Shown here: positions 8,809 through 16,607 of the stretch, in pieces
Position numbering within the stretch: position 1 is the first letter of the stretch
Layout: each line of letters opens with the position of its first letter
Origin: CAYVUV01 sp964455095
GTDB taxonomy: Bacteria > Desulfobacterota > Binatia > HRBIN30 > CADEER01
Direction of reading: 5' to 3'
Assembly: GCA_964455095.1 (NCBI GenBank)
Contig: CAYVUV010000337.1
Coordinates: forward strand, 1 to 27,221
Length of the DNA: 27,221 nucleotides
Notes under the pieces: generated by a model
Databases searched by the model: none
The model's input: only the letters and a program-made list of their open reading frames with translations
Told to the model about the DNA's origin: nothing
Made by a program: the position numbers and the translations under genes

Positions 8809-8822
8809 ACGGAGGGTATTGC

Positions 8823-9917
8823 ATGAGAGCCGCGCTGCTCGAAGCGCCGGGGCAACCGCTGCGAGTGACCGAGGTCGAGATCGCCGCGCCGCGCGCCGGC
8901 GAGGTGCGGGTGCGGGTGGCGCACTGCGGCGTCTGCCACTCCGACCTGAGCATCGCCAACGGCACGTTCCCGAGCCCGCTGCCGATCGTGCTCGGCCACG
9001 AAGCGGCCGGGGTCGTCGAGGCCGTCGGCCCCGGAGTGCACGCCCTCGCCCCGGGCGACCGCGTCGTGCTGACGCCGTGCCCGCCGTGCGGCACCTGCTA
9101 TTTCTGCCTGCGCGGCGAGCCCAGCATCTGCCTCGACGCCAGCGCCATCCAGACCAATACCTTTCCCGACGGCCACACCGGACTCTCGCTCGACGGAACC
9201 ACCGTCTTCCGCGGCGTCGGCCTGGGCGCCTTCGCGGAGTATGCGCTGGTGCCCGTCACCGGCGCCGTGAAGGTCCCGGACGGCGTGCCGCTCGAAGTCG
9301 CCTGCGTGCTCGGTTGCGCCGTGCAGACCGGCGTCGGCGCCGTGCTCAACACGGCCCGCGTCGAGGAAGGCGCCACGGTGTTGGTGATGGGGCTCGGCGG
9401 CATCGGCCTGTCGATCGTGCAGGGGGCGCGCCTGGCCGGCGCGGCGCGCATTCTCGCCGCCGACCCGCTCCCCGAGCGCCGCGCCGTGGCGGCGCGTCTG
9501 GGCGCCACCGATCTGATCGATCCGACGGCGACGGACGTCGTCTCGCAGTCCCTCGCGCTGACCGGTGTCGGCGTCGACTACGCCTTCGAGGCCGTCGGGC
9601 GCGCCGACCTGATCCAGACCGGCCTCGCCGCCACGCGCGCCGGCGGCACCACCGTCTGCGTCGGCGCGCCGGCGATCGATGATCCCGTGACCATCGGCTT
9701 GCCGGCACTCTTCGTCCTCAACGAGAAAAAGCTGATCGGCTGCGCGCTCGGCAGCTCCAACTCGCTGCGCGAGATCCCGCGTCTGATCGCGCTGTGGCAA
9801 GCGGGCCGGCTCGATCTCGAAGGGCTGATCACCGCGCGCCGGCCGCTGGCGGACATCAACACGGCGATGGACGATCTCACGGCAGGCCGCGGCATTCGCA
9901 CGGTGCTGGAGATTTGA
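8823..9917 (+). CDS. Zinc-dependent medium-chain alcohol dehydrogenase (class III-like)
   Basis: GGAGGG lies 6 bases before the ATG at 8823. The 364-aa length is normal for medium-chain dehydrogenases. Catalytic zinc ligands are visible: Cys38 in AHCGVCHSDL, and His59-Glu60 in LGHEAAG. The structural zinc loop is intact with Cys89, Cys92, Cys95 and Cys103 (CGTCYFCLRGEPSIC). The Rossmann motif GLGGIGLS follows, and a typical C-terminus (DDLTAGRGIRTVLEI) closes it. It oxidises an alcohol or reduces an aldehyde with NAD(P) in the cytosol; the closest style is the Zn-dependent class III / mycothiol- or glutathione-independent group, and the substrate is not predictable. An 82-bp segment covering residues about 31-57 recurs as a degraded copy at 12130-12211. 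The gene follows the ferredoxin gene and converges on the Thr-Pro-linker protein gene. Confidence 0.92.
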   Translation: MRAALLEAPGQPLRVTEVEIAAPRAGEVRVRVAHCGVCHSDLSIANGTFPSPLPIVLGHEAAGVVEAVGPGVHALAPGDRVVLTPCPPCGTCYFCLRGEPSICLDASAIQTNTFPDGHTGLSLDGTTVFRGVGLGAFAEYALVPVTGAVKVPDGVPLEVACVLGCAVQTGVGAVLNTARVEEGATVLVMGLGGIGLSIVQGARLAGAARILAADPLPERRAVAARLGATDLIDPTATDVVSQSLALTGVGVDYAFEAVGRADLIQTGLAATRAGGTTVCVGAPAIDDPVTIGLPALFVLNEKKLIGCALGSSNSLREIPRLIALWQAGRLDLEGLITARRPLADINTAMDDLTAGRGIRTVLEI

Positions 9918-9982
9918 TTCTCATTCCCGGAGCCCTTCGAGACGCCGCCCAACGCTGCGGCTCCTCAGGGCGAACGGTCGTC

Positions 9983-11788
9983 TCACTTCGCCTTGAACGA
10001 TTCGGCCCGTTGGTCGACGATGCTCCCCAGCGTCACCGAGACGCACTGGGCATCGTCGGCGCGCAGCTGCACGGTGACCGACGTCGTCAATTGCAACGCC
10101 GCGGCAATGTCGCTCGGCAGGTTGGAACCCTTGCCCTTCACCAGCGCCTTCGACTTTCCCGTCTCGCCCCCCGTCAAGAGGATCTTGAACACGCCGTTCG
10201 CTTGCGCGGCCCCATCCTTGTACTTGTACCCCGTGCCGGTCGGAGGTGCGCCTCCGATATCATTCCAGCAGGGATCGCCCGCGCAGAGATCGCCCGCGCG
10301 ATCGATGCCGACCCCGCCCTTCAGCGAGCCGACATCGTCGTAGATACAGAGCAGATACCCGGTCCCACCTGCGGTCAGCGGATTGCCAAAATCCGTCTGC
10401 GCCAGCGCCGGCCCCTTCAGCAGCTTCGCGATGAGCTTGGGCGTCCCAGCTTGTTTGATTTGCAGGATGCCCTTAGCAAAGCCGGTCGTGCATCCGCCGC
10501 CGACCGTCGGCGGGCAGCCCGCCGGAGTCGCGGTGCCGGTCGGTGTCGGCGTATCGGTCGGAGCCTCCGGCGTCGGCGTATTGGTCGGCTCCGGCGACGG
10601 CTCGGTCGGCGTCGGCGTGTTGGTCGTTGCCGAAGTCGGTGTCGGCGTGTTGAACTGGTTGCCGTCGACGTCGCCCGTCGTGTCGAGCACGTTGCGCGCG
10701 GACAGGCCCGACCCACAGGCGCCGCCTTCGCATCGACATTGGAAGCCTGCACAACCCGAATCGTTGACGCAGGAATCACCGTCGAAGATGCCGCCCACGC
10801 AGACCGGACCGCCGACGACGGGGCACGAGATACCGTCGTCCGGCCCGCCCGCGCAGGTCCCAACAACGGAGAACCCGGCGACCGAGATGCCGAAAGCCGA
10901 TGATCCCGAGCCGTCGACGGCGAAAACGATGATTTGCTGAGTGTTGCGAAGAAGGAACCCGTCGACGGTCGTGGGCTGGGACGACGGGTTTCCGACGCGC
11001 GACTGGATCGTGTCGTCCAGCGTCACGTTCTGGTCCGCCGCTTCCCCGCCGAGATTGGTGCAGGAGCCGCCGCAATTACAGGCGCTCAAGTCGTCGGGAC
11101 TAGCGGGATCGTTGTTGGCGGGGTCGCAGGCGATTCCAACGCTGCACAGCGGTCCGCACGTGGCGCCGTTCGAGGTCACGACGGTGCCGGTCGGGCTCGG
11201 AAAGACGATCGTCGGTCTCCCGATCAGCGTGGTGCCTCCGAGCCGGCGGGAGATCGTCGTGGTGTTGGCTGCGGGCACGAAGGTGTCGCCGGCGCCACTC
11301 GAGGTCGTGATGGCCTGCAGCGGAATGGTCCCCGGAGTCGAGCCAAGCGAGACCGTGTTACCGTCTGGAAGCGTCAGAAGGCCGTCGCCGCCGTTCGCAT
11401 TCGGATCGAACTCACCATTGAGTAGATTCGAGTCGTTGATGATGTCGTTCGACACGAAGCCCTGGAGAATCTCGGTTCTTTTGATGTTGGCGAGACTGGG
11501 GGAGCCGAGGAGGCTGCCGGACAACGAGGTCGCGACCGCAGTCAGCTTGAGGTCGGGGAGCGCACCATTGAACGTCTCGGATGCGACCGTGGCCACGCCG
11601 GAGGTCATCATCAGGCTCGTCACCTGGGCGCCGATTCCCGCAGTCGGATCGACTTTGATCACATAGTAGAGCTTGTTGTTGTTCGAGACGAAGAATTGCT
11701 GGTCGATGGCGCCGAACGCCGCCGAACGGGGCAGGGTCAGCGTCGACACGACCAACACCGCTGCCTTTAGCAGTGCCAATGCTCTCAT
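9983..11788 (-). CDS. Secreted Thr-Pro-linker protein with lineage-type C-terminal domain, function unknown
   Basis: The start is placed at the ATG at 11788 (MRALALLKAAV) after an AGGGGG site; ATG at 11791 is equally close, and a longer open frame upstream runs into a transposase remnant and is not used. The 601-aa product has a signal peptide, then about 340 residues rich in Thr, Ser, Gly and Asn with Cys-rich patches (CVGGIFDGDSCVNDSGC), consistent with an extracellular protein. A Thr-Pro linker (residues 380-422) separates it from a C-terminal domain of about 175 residues (ILQIKQAGTPKLIAKLLKG, YLLCIYDD, GKSKALVKGKGSNLP). I recall such tails in other secreted proteins of the same type of organism, but know no function. 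Role inferred only as cell surface or extracellular. Confidence 0.75.
   Translation of the reverse strand: MRALALLKAAVLVVSTLTLPRSAAFGAIDQQFFVSNNNKLYYVIKVDPTAGIGAQVTSLMMTSGVATVASETFNGALPDLKLTAVATSLSGSLLGSPSLANIKRTEILQGFVSNDIINDSNLLNGEFDPNANGGDGLLTLPDGNTVSLGSTPGTIPLQAITTSSGAGDTFVPAANTTTISRRLGGTTLIGRPTIVFPSPTGTVVTSNGATCGPLCSVGIACDPANNDPASPDDLSACNCGGSCTNLGGEAADQNVTLDDTIQSRVGNPSSQPTTVDGFLLRNTQQIIVFAVDGSGSSAFGISVAGFSVVGTCAGGPDDGISCPVVGGPVCVGGIFDGDSCVNDSGCAGFQCRCEGGACGSGLSARNVLDTTGDVDGNQFNTPTPTSATTNTPTPTEPSPEPTNTPTPEAPTDTPTPTGTATPAGCPPTVGGGCTTGFAKGILQIKQAGTPKLIAKLLKGPALAQTDFGNPLTAGGTGYLLCIYDDVGSLKGGVGIDRAGDLCAGDPCWNDIGGAPPTGTGYKYKDGAAQANGVFKILLTGGETGKSKALVKGKGSNLPSDIAAALQLTTSVTVQLRADDAQCVSVTLGSIVDQRAESFKAK
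10523..10651 (-). repeat. Thr-Pro-rich repeat tract inside the secreted protein gene
   Basis: On the minus strand this tract encodes repeated NTPTPT, EPSPEPT and DTPTPT units. It acts as a flexible, probably extracellular linker between the N-terminal region and the C-terminal domain. The DNA is a degenerate GTCGGCGT-type repeat, so it could vary in length between strains by slippage. Confidence 0.85.
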
Positions 11789-11884
11789 CATTCCCCCTGG
11801 ACTCCGGCGATTCCCCGATGCCCCAAACGAACCGCTCGCCCCTGACGCCAAGTAGACACGTAGCCACGGCGCGCAATCGCGTGT

Positions 11885-12136
11885 CAAGATCAAGATCGGG
11901 GTTCCGCGGATAGCCCGGTCGGGGCATGCTAAAATGTCAGGCGCGAAAACTCGACGGAGCAAGTTGGCCCAGGCGAAAAATGTTGCCGCACGCAGGCGGC
12001 CGGCGGTGCGTTCTCGACGACGACCGGACCGCTGTGGCGCCGCCCGCGCGGGGCAAACGCGCCGTGGTTGAGGAACAGGTTGATGCGCGGCCGCGGGATC
12101 ATCGCCGTGAGCTTCTCGAGGAATTCCGACGGGTGG
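11885..12136 (-). pseudogene. Degraded C-terminal fragment of an IS91-family (Y2/HUH) transposase
   Basis: Reading the minus strand from 12136, the frame gives EFLEKLTAMIPRPRINLFLN, then HGAFAPRGRRHS. These match the C-terminal part of IS91/ISCR-type transposases (usual form: LAALIPPPR...YHGVLAP...R). After a frameshift near 11970 a second frame continues with WANLLRRVFAPDILACP, matching the next conserved block (WAELMRRVFxxDxLxCPxCGG). The expected CGG zinc-type motif is lost and replaced by DRAIRGTPI. There is no catalytic N-terminal part. This is therefore a dead fragment. Its 3' end runs up to the promoter region of the Thr-Pro-linker gene, and its 5' end abuts the alcohol dehydrogenase fragment on the opposite strand. 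Confidence 0.75.
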
Positions 12137-12211
12137 CGCACTGCGGCCTCTGCCACTTCGACCTCAGCATCGCCGACGGCACCTTCCCGAGCCCGATGCC
12201 GATCGTGCTCG
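12130..12211 (+). pseudogene. 82-bp fragment of a zinc alcohol dehydrogenase gene
   Basis: The plus strand encodes RVAHCGLCHFDLSIADGTF then PSPMPIVL, the catalytic-Cys segment of a medium-chain alcohol dehydrogenase. It aligns base for base with 8913-8994 of the intact gene in this window, with 6 mismatches in 82. Similarity stops abruptly on both sides: on the left at the IS91 transposase remnant (minus strand, overlapping by a few bases), on the right at the 3' end of the amidohydrolase gene. No start, no cofactor domain and no further homology remain, so it cannot be functional. Confidence 0.85.
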
Positions 12212-12221
12212 ACCCGCGCGC

Positions 12222-13526
12222 CTACTCCGGCACCGTGCTGTAGACGCTGGCGAGCTGCTGCATCACATCCTGCGTCGTCACCGGGCGGCGCTCGTCGGTC
12301 GGCTTCTTGCCGCCCTGCGACTTGACGGACAAGTCGACGTCGGGCGACTCGGCGCGCAGTGCGCCGGCGGTGCACTGGGCGCGCGGCCGGTGCGCAAACG
12401 GATCGAGGCGGAACTCGCGCAGCGCGTTGGCGTGCGTGATCTTCGCCACGTCCTCGTCCGACACGCCCACCAGGCTGCGGGCGAGGATCTCGGGCGAGCG
12501 CGGCCAGGTCGTATCGGAGTGCGGGTAGTCGCACTCCCATGTGATGGTGTCGATACCGAGCCCGTCGCGGTTGCGCACGCCGACCGGGTCGTCGATGAAG
12601 CAGGTGATCATGTGCTCGCGCCAGACGTCGCTCGGCTTCTTGCCGCCGAAGTCCTGGTGGGTCCAGACGTGGTGGTGTGCGTGCACGTAGTCGGCGCGCT
12701 CGAGGAAGTACGGAATCCAGCCGATGCCGCCTTCGGAGAGCGCGATCTTGAGGCGCGGGAAGTCCTTCAGCACGCGCGACCAGAGCAGATCGGCGGCGCA
12801 GTTGACGCAGGCGATCGGCTGCACGGTGATCATCACGTCGACGGGCGAGTCCATCGACGAGAACTTCATCCCGGAGCCCGACCCGATGTGAATGCAGACG
12901 ACGGTGCCCTCGTCCGAGCAGGCCTTCCAGAACGGGTCCCAGTGCGGGTTGTGGATGCTCGGTAGCCCGAGCGAGTCGGGGCTCTCGGTGAAGGTCACCG
13001 CGTGGCAGCCCTTCTTGGCGATGCGGCGCACCTCGTCGGCCATCAGCTGCGGATCCCAGAACGGCATCAGGCCGAGCGGGATGAAGCGCCCCGGGTAGCT
13101 GCCGCACCACTCGTCGATGTGCCAGTCGTTGTAGGCGCGCAGCATGACGTGCGCGAGCGGCTTGTCGGCCTGGCGGAAGAACACCGCGCCGCACAGACCG
13201 GGGAAGGACGGAAAGCACATCGAGGCCAGCACGCCGTTGACGTTCATGTCCTGGATGCGCGCGTGCACGTCGTACGTCCCCTTGCGCAGCTGCGCGAACG
13301 AGGTCGGCTCCATGCCGTACTCTTCGGGGGGGCGGCCGACGACGGCATTCAGCGCCAGGTTGGGGATCTGCTCGCCCTGAAAGACCCAGACGTCGCTGCC
13401 GTCCTTCTTGTGCACCACGCGCGGCGCCTTCGCCTTGTGTTCCGCCGCCAGGTGCTGCTCGAACATGGTGGCCGGCTCGACCACGTGGTCGTCGACGCTG
13501 ACCAGGATGAGATCGTTCGGATTCAT
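12222..13526 (-). CDS. Amidohydrolase family 2 TIM-barrel metal-dependent hydrolase (COG2159 type)
   Basis: The ATG at 13526 follows GGAGG by 7 bases. The 434-aa product begins LILVSVDDHVVEP, with Asp12 and His14 at the position of the first metal ligands of the ACMSD/Amidohydro_2 group. It continues with CVHIGSGSGM, IALSEGGIGWIPYFLERADY, AHHHVW and TWECDYPHSDTTWP, whose Asp is the family's conserved catalytic acid. These enzymes cleave or decarboxylate C-C or C-N bonds on small organic acids in the cytoplasm. The exact reaction is unknown; close relatives are abundant in soil actinobacteria and in uncultured lineages with aromatic or hydrocarbon metabolism. No signal peptide. It is transcribed alone, with the pilin operon 108 bases upstream on the same strand. 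Confidence 0.88.
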   Translation of the reverse strand: MNPNDLILVSVDDHVVEPATMFEQHLAAEHKAKAPRVVHKKDGSDVWVFQGEQIPNLALNAVVGRPPEEYGMEPTSFAQLRKGTYDVHARIQDMNVNGVLASMCFPSFPGLCGAVFFRQADKPLAHVMLRAYNDWHIDEWCGSYPGRFIPLGLMPFWDPQLMADEVRRIAKKGCHAVTFTESPDSLGLPSIHNPHWDPFWKACSDEGTVVCIHIGSGSGMKFSSMDSPVDVMITVQPIACVNCAADLLWSRVLKDFPRLKIALSEGGIGWIPYFLERADYVHAHHHVWTHQDFGGKKPSDVWREHMITCFIDDPVGVRNRDGLGIDTITWECDYPHSDTTWPRSPEILARSLVGVSDEDVAKITHANALREFRLDPFAHRPRAQCTAGALRAESPDVDLSVKSQGGKKPTDERRPVTTQDVMQQLASVYSTVPE

Positions 13527-13634
13527 CTGTCGCCTCCCCGTCGCGGTGCTCCGAATTGTCGCGGGCTGCCTGACTTCCCTTCTTCCAGAAGTGGCGATGC
13601 CCTACAAGTCGAAGCGCGGGGGATGCGAGGGTCG

Positions 13635-14942
13635 CTAGGCCTTCTTCTTGACCGCGACGGAGATGGGCGGCAGGTTCCACTGTGCCACCAGCTTGAATAG
13701 CCCGCCCGATCCGCCACCGCTGCCGGTGCGCAGGGCCTGGTCGAAGTGGACGGAAGCGCTGCCGGCAATGGTCACGCCGGCACCGACAAACGAGCCGTAC
13801 AGGTCGGCGTTGCCGTCGATCTTCAGGTTGCTGCCCGGCGCGTAGATCGAGCCGGTCAAGCGGCCGCTGCCGCCGATGTCGACGGTGCCGTTGCCGACGA
13901 CGTTGATGTTGAACTTCCCCGGACCGCCGCCGACGATGTAGACGGGCGAGTTGCCGCCGACGGTCACGGTGCCGGTCACATAGAGATTCACCGCGCCGGC
14001 GGTGGTGTCGATCTTGAGCTCGCCACTGCCGCCGATGTTCATCGAGGTCGCCACGTACGTCCCCGCCGTCAGCGTGCGCCGATCGTTGTTGAGCACGTTG
14101 AGCGCGCCGAGCGCGACTGCCCCAGCGGGCACGGTGACCGGCGCGAGCGTGCGCGCAGTGTCGGCCGGGGTCTTCAAGCCGGTCACCTTGGGGTTGCCGT
14201 TCATGAGGACCGTCTTTTTCGGTCCGGGAATGGCGTCGCCGTTCACCTGCGCGCTGCCGCTCATCGTCACGTCGCCGTTGGCGCGCACACTGCCGCTCGC
14301 AAACCTGTTGCTGCCGCCGTACGCGCCGAGGCTGGAGTCGTAGCTATCGGTCATGGCGGCGCCGGACATGTCGACGAAGCCGGCGCCGAACACGGCCTCC
14401 TGGAACTGGCTGGCCGACTGCGCGCGCAACAACCGCCCGCCGACCTGGCGCGTCACGGCGCCGACCTTTGCCGTCACCACCAGCTCCCAGGTCTCGGGCT
14501 GCAGCGCCATCAGCGACCCCTGGACGCTGTACGTCCCGACCGAGTTGGTTTGCTTCGTCAGGTACTGATTGAAGCCGTCGACGACCGCCTTGCGCGACTG
14601 CCCGAGAGCGTCGGTGTAGGCGTTCGGATGACTGCTCGGCAGCACGACGGCGAGACCCGTGCTCGACAGGCGCACCGGCACCGGCCCGAGCAACGTGCCG
14701 GACGCCGGCGGTTGATAGCTCGACGAGCTGAACCACGCGACGGCCCGCGCCAGGCCGCCGTTGGCGAGCTCTTCGGCGGTGACTTGCTGGCGCACCGCGC
14801 CGCTGGCGCGCAGCTGACCGATCACCAGACTGTGGACACCGGCGGCGATGACCAGCACCACGACCATGAAGCCGAGCGCCAGCGTGATGGCGATGCCAGC
14901 CTCCGATCGCAGCGAACGAGTCTTCGTCATGGGCTTGCTCAT
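13635..14942 (-). CDS. PilX-like type IV pilus assembly protein with polymer-like C-terminal domain
   Basis: The start ATGA at 14942 overlaps the pilW stop by 4 bases. The 435-aa product has a prepilin-like N-terminus, SEAGIAITLALGFMVVVLVIAA, shown by Gly16 before a 20-residue hydrophobic helix; the usual Glu at +5 is replaced by Leu, as is often seen in PilX/GspK-type proteins. EELANGGLARAVAWF follows, typical of PilX N-domains. Residues about 180-420 are Gly/Val/Asn-rich with repeated short beta turns (MNIGGSGELKID, VTVGGNSPVYIVGGG, SIYAPGSNLKIDGNADLYGS). This matches the DUF7305-style beta-helical tail found on some PilX proteins. It is last in the minor-pilin operon. Expected role: pilus tip or priming complex in the inner membrane/periplasm, the tail possibly an adhesin-like part. 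Confidence 0.82.
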   Translation of the reverse strand: MSKPMTKTRSLRSEAGIAITLALGFMVVVLVIAAGVHSLVIGQLRASGAVRQQVTAEELANGGLARAVAWFSSSSYQPPASGTLLGPVPVRLSSTGLAVVLPSSHPNAYTDALGQSRKAVVDGFNQYLTKQTNSVGTYSVQGSLMALQPETWELVVTAKVGAVTRQVGGRLLRAQSASQFQEAVFGAGFVDMSGAAMTDSYDSSLGAYGGSNRFASGSVRANGDVTMSGSAQVNGDAIPGPKKTVLMNGNPKVTGLKTPADTARTLAPVTVPAGAVALGALNVLNNDRRTLTAGTYVATSMNIGGSGELKIDTTAGAVNLYVTGTVTVGGNSPVYIVGGGPGKFNINVVGNGTVDIGGSGRLTGSIYAPGSNLKIDGNADLYGSFVGAGVTIAGSASVHFDQALRTGSGGGSGGLFKLVAQWNLPPISVAVKKKA

Positions 14943-15691
14943 AGCGCCAGGTTGGGGGGAGCCACGGTCGTATAGAGCGAGACCGTCGGCCGGGCTCCGG
15001 TGTCGACGTCCACCGCGCGCCCCTGCAGCGTGAGTTGAATCGTGACCGACCGCACCGCGCTCGGCACGACCGTGTCGTAGGTAAACGTGAGGTCGGCGAC
15101 ATCGCGCACGAAGGGCCGGCCGTTGCGCCGCAGCTGCGTCTTGAAGAGATCGAACGTGACCTTTTCGACCGCGGCCACCTGCGCGCCGGCGGCGAAGTTA
15201 TAGGAGAGCGGGGTTTTCAACTGCACCGTGTTGCCTTTCAGCGAGGCCACCGTGCCGAAGTACCAGTTGCTGGCGTCGGTGACGAAGAGGCTGCCGCCGA
15301 CCTTCAATCCGGTGGCGGACAGTACCGTGATCGCGCTGCTGTTGAACGCCGACGCGGCCGTAAGAAAGGTGTGGGTGGCGTTCACACTGGTCCAGAAACT
15401 GAGTTTCCTGGCCTCGGTCGTCAGCAGCATGGGCGCCACCGACGGCAGCATCGCGCGCGGCACGCCGAAGCCGGCCAGCGCCAGCTGGTCCGCCATCACG
15501 TCGAGCGCCAGGCGCGCGGCGTGCAGGGTCTCGGCGGTGAGCGTCTCGGAGGCGTGACGCCGCATCTGCGTGACCAGACTGGTCATTCCGGCCGTCATCA
15601 GGATCGCGAACAGACTGATCGCGATCAGCACTTCGATGAGCGAATTGCCGGCGCGGCGCGCGGTGCGCCGGCGCGGCGGCCCGGGGGTCAT
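14939..15691 (-). CDS. PilW-like minor pilin
   Basis: The ATG at 15691 forms an ATGA overlap with the pilV stop; the open frame continues further upstream only as a shadow of other genes. The 250-aa product starts with a short Arg-rich leader, then AG/NSLIEVLIAISLFAILMTAG: cleavage after Gly15, Asn as residue +1, Glu at +5, then the class III prepilin hydrophobic helix. The rest (ETLHAARLALDVMADQLALAGFG, RPFVRDVADLTFTYDT, SVTIQLTLQGRA) fits PilW. It would be processed by PilD-type prepilin peptidase and join the minor pilin priming complex. Third of four genes coupled by 4-base overlaps. Confidence 0.88.
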   Translation of the reverse strand: MTPGPPRRRTARRAGNSLIEVLIAISLFAILMTAGMTSLVTQMRRHASETLTAETLHAARLALDVMADQLALAGFGVPRAMLPSVAPMLLTTEARKLSFWTSVNATHTFLTAASAFNSSAITVLSATGLKVGGSLFVTDASNWYFGTVASLKGNTVQLKTPLSYNFAAGAQVAAVEKVTFDLFKTQLRRNGRPFVRDVADLTFTYDTVVPSAVRSVTIQLTLQGRAVDVDTGARPTVSLYTTVAPPNLAL

Positions 15692-16065
15692 TGTGCGATC
15701 TCCGTTCTGAGCACGATGCGGCGCGCCGCGTGTTCCCACCAGCGCATGGTCACGGTCACGGTGCGGACATTGGCCAGCGCGCCGTCGGCCACCTTCGTCT
15801 CGCGCTGGAACACGACGCCCGTCTTCTTGCCCTTGATGGCCGGCACCGACTCGGTCGCCGTCCCCACCGTCGCCTTGGCGTAGCCGCCCTGGCGCACCTG
15901 CTCGAGCTTCGACTGCGCCAGGCGCGTCGCCTGGTCGTTGAGCTGGGCGCTGAGGTTGCCGCGGATCATCGTCACCGCGAGCGCGTTCATGCCCATGATC
16001 GCCAGCGCCATCATGCCGATGCCGACGATGACCTCGACCAGGCCCATGCCCGCCTGACGGTTCAC
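15688..16065 (-). CDS. PilV-like minor pilin
   Basis: The start is the GTG at 16065, forming a GTGA overlap with the preceding stop. The 125-aa product has a very short leader and a class III prepilin site: Gly6, then Met7, with Glu11 at +5 (AGMGLVEVIVGIGMMALAI), followed by a hydrophobic helix and a small globular domain ending VTMRWWEHAARRIVLRTEI. This matches PilV/GspI-type minor pilins that take part in pilus initiation. Size is slightly shorter than typical PilV. It lies between the unrecognised exported protein and PilW. Confidence 0.87.
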   Translation of the reverse strand: MNRQAGMGLVEVIVGIGMMALAIMGMNALAVTMIRGNLSAQLNDQATRLAQSKLEQVRQGGYAKATVGTATESVPAIKGKKTGVVFQRETKVADGALANVRTVTVTMRWWEHAARRIVLRTEIAQ

Positions 16066-16442
16066 GGCTGCTCCTCGTTTTGGATCGCCAGGCGCAACGA
16101 CGCGAGGGCCGCGCGCTGCACCCGAATCTCGTCGATGAGCAGGTTCTCCTGACGCCGCTGCTCGTCGCTGGTCTCGGGCAACGCGCGCAGCAGGCGCAAG
16201 TGCGCGGTGCGGGCGGCGAGACTCGACTCGAGCCGGCCCAGGGTCTCACGGCGGGGTTCAGCTGCCGCAGCCTCCGGCACTGCGCCCGGCTGCTCCGGCG
16301 GCCCGAACGACGACACGCTCCGCCGCTCGTTCGACGTGACCGACGCCGCAAGCGGAACGCCGCGTCGTATCGGCAGGCCGTTCTGTGCCTCCGCCTGTCC
16401 AACGCACACCGCGAGGGAGAGCCATGCGATCGAAGCCTTCAC
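16062..16442 (-). CDS. Exported 126-aa protein of unknown function at the head of the minor-pilin operon
   Basis: I do not recognise this protein. With the GTG at 16442 it begins VKASIAWLSLAVCVGQAEA, a good signal peptide with cleavage before QNG. In-frame GTG, TTG and a further GTG (16502) lie upstream, and none has a clear ribosome site, so the start is uncertain. The mature part has a Pro/Ala/Ser-rich stretch, then a charged, Leu-spaced segment (RRETLGRLESSLAARTAHLR and IDEIRVQRAALASLRLAI) with coiled-coil character. No Cys beyond the leader. Its stop overlaps the PilV start by 4 bases, so it is translationally coupled to the pilins. A periplasmic helper or assembly partner of the minor pilins is plausible. 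Confidence 0.65.
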   Translation of the reverse strand: MKASIAWLSLAVCVGQAEAQNGLPIRRGVPLAASVTSNERRSVSSFGPPEQPGAVPEAAAAEPRRETLGRLESSLAARTAHLRLLRALPETSDEQRRQENLLIDEIRVQRAALASLRLAIQNEEQP

Positions 16443-16607
16443 GCCCACAACATTGAGCAAGGGCCATACCGGATCGCATGTTCGGGGGCTCCTCCCCGAC
16501 ACGAGCGGGGCGGGAAACCACCGCGGCGCGTGGCACTTGGCGGAATCCGCGGTTCCGACGTGTGAGTGACACCCCGCCCGCGGGCGGGGCGATCTCGGCG
16601 GCGCGAG

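Noticed and set aside
8733..9800. 355-codon minus-strand frame inside the alcohol dehydrogenase gene
   Set aside because: Antisense shadow of a gene with all zinc and cofactor motifs intact.
9918..9982. Terminator-like pairing (GGAGCC ... GGCTCC) between convergent genes
   Set aside because: Only 6 paired bases with a 24-base loop and no T-run; too weak to call.
10523..10651. CRISPR-like or tandem regulatory array
   Set aside because: The periodic GTCGGCGT pattern is explained by Thr-Pro codons in a coding linker, with no spacer/repeat structure.
11926..12243. 105-codon plus-strand gene
   Set aside because: Its only recognisable part is the alcohol dehydrogenase fragment; the rest is antisense to the transposase remnant.
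12307..13700. Plus-strand frames opposite the amidohydrolase gene
   Set aside because: No motifs; the minus-strand frame has the family's metal-binding residues and a good ribosome site.
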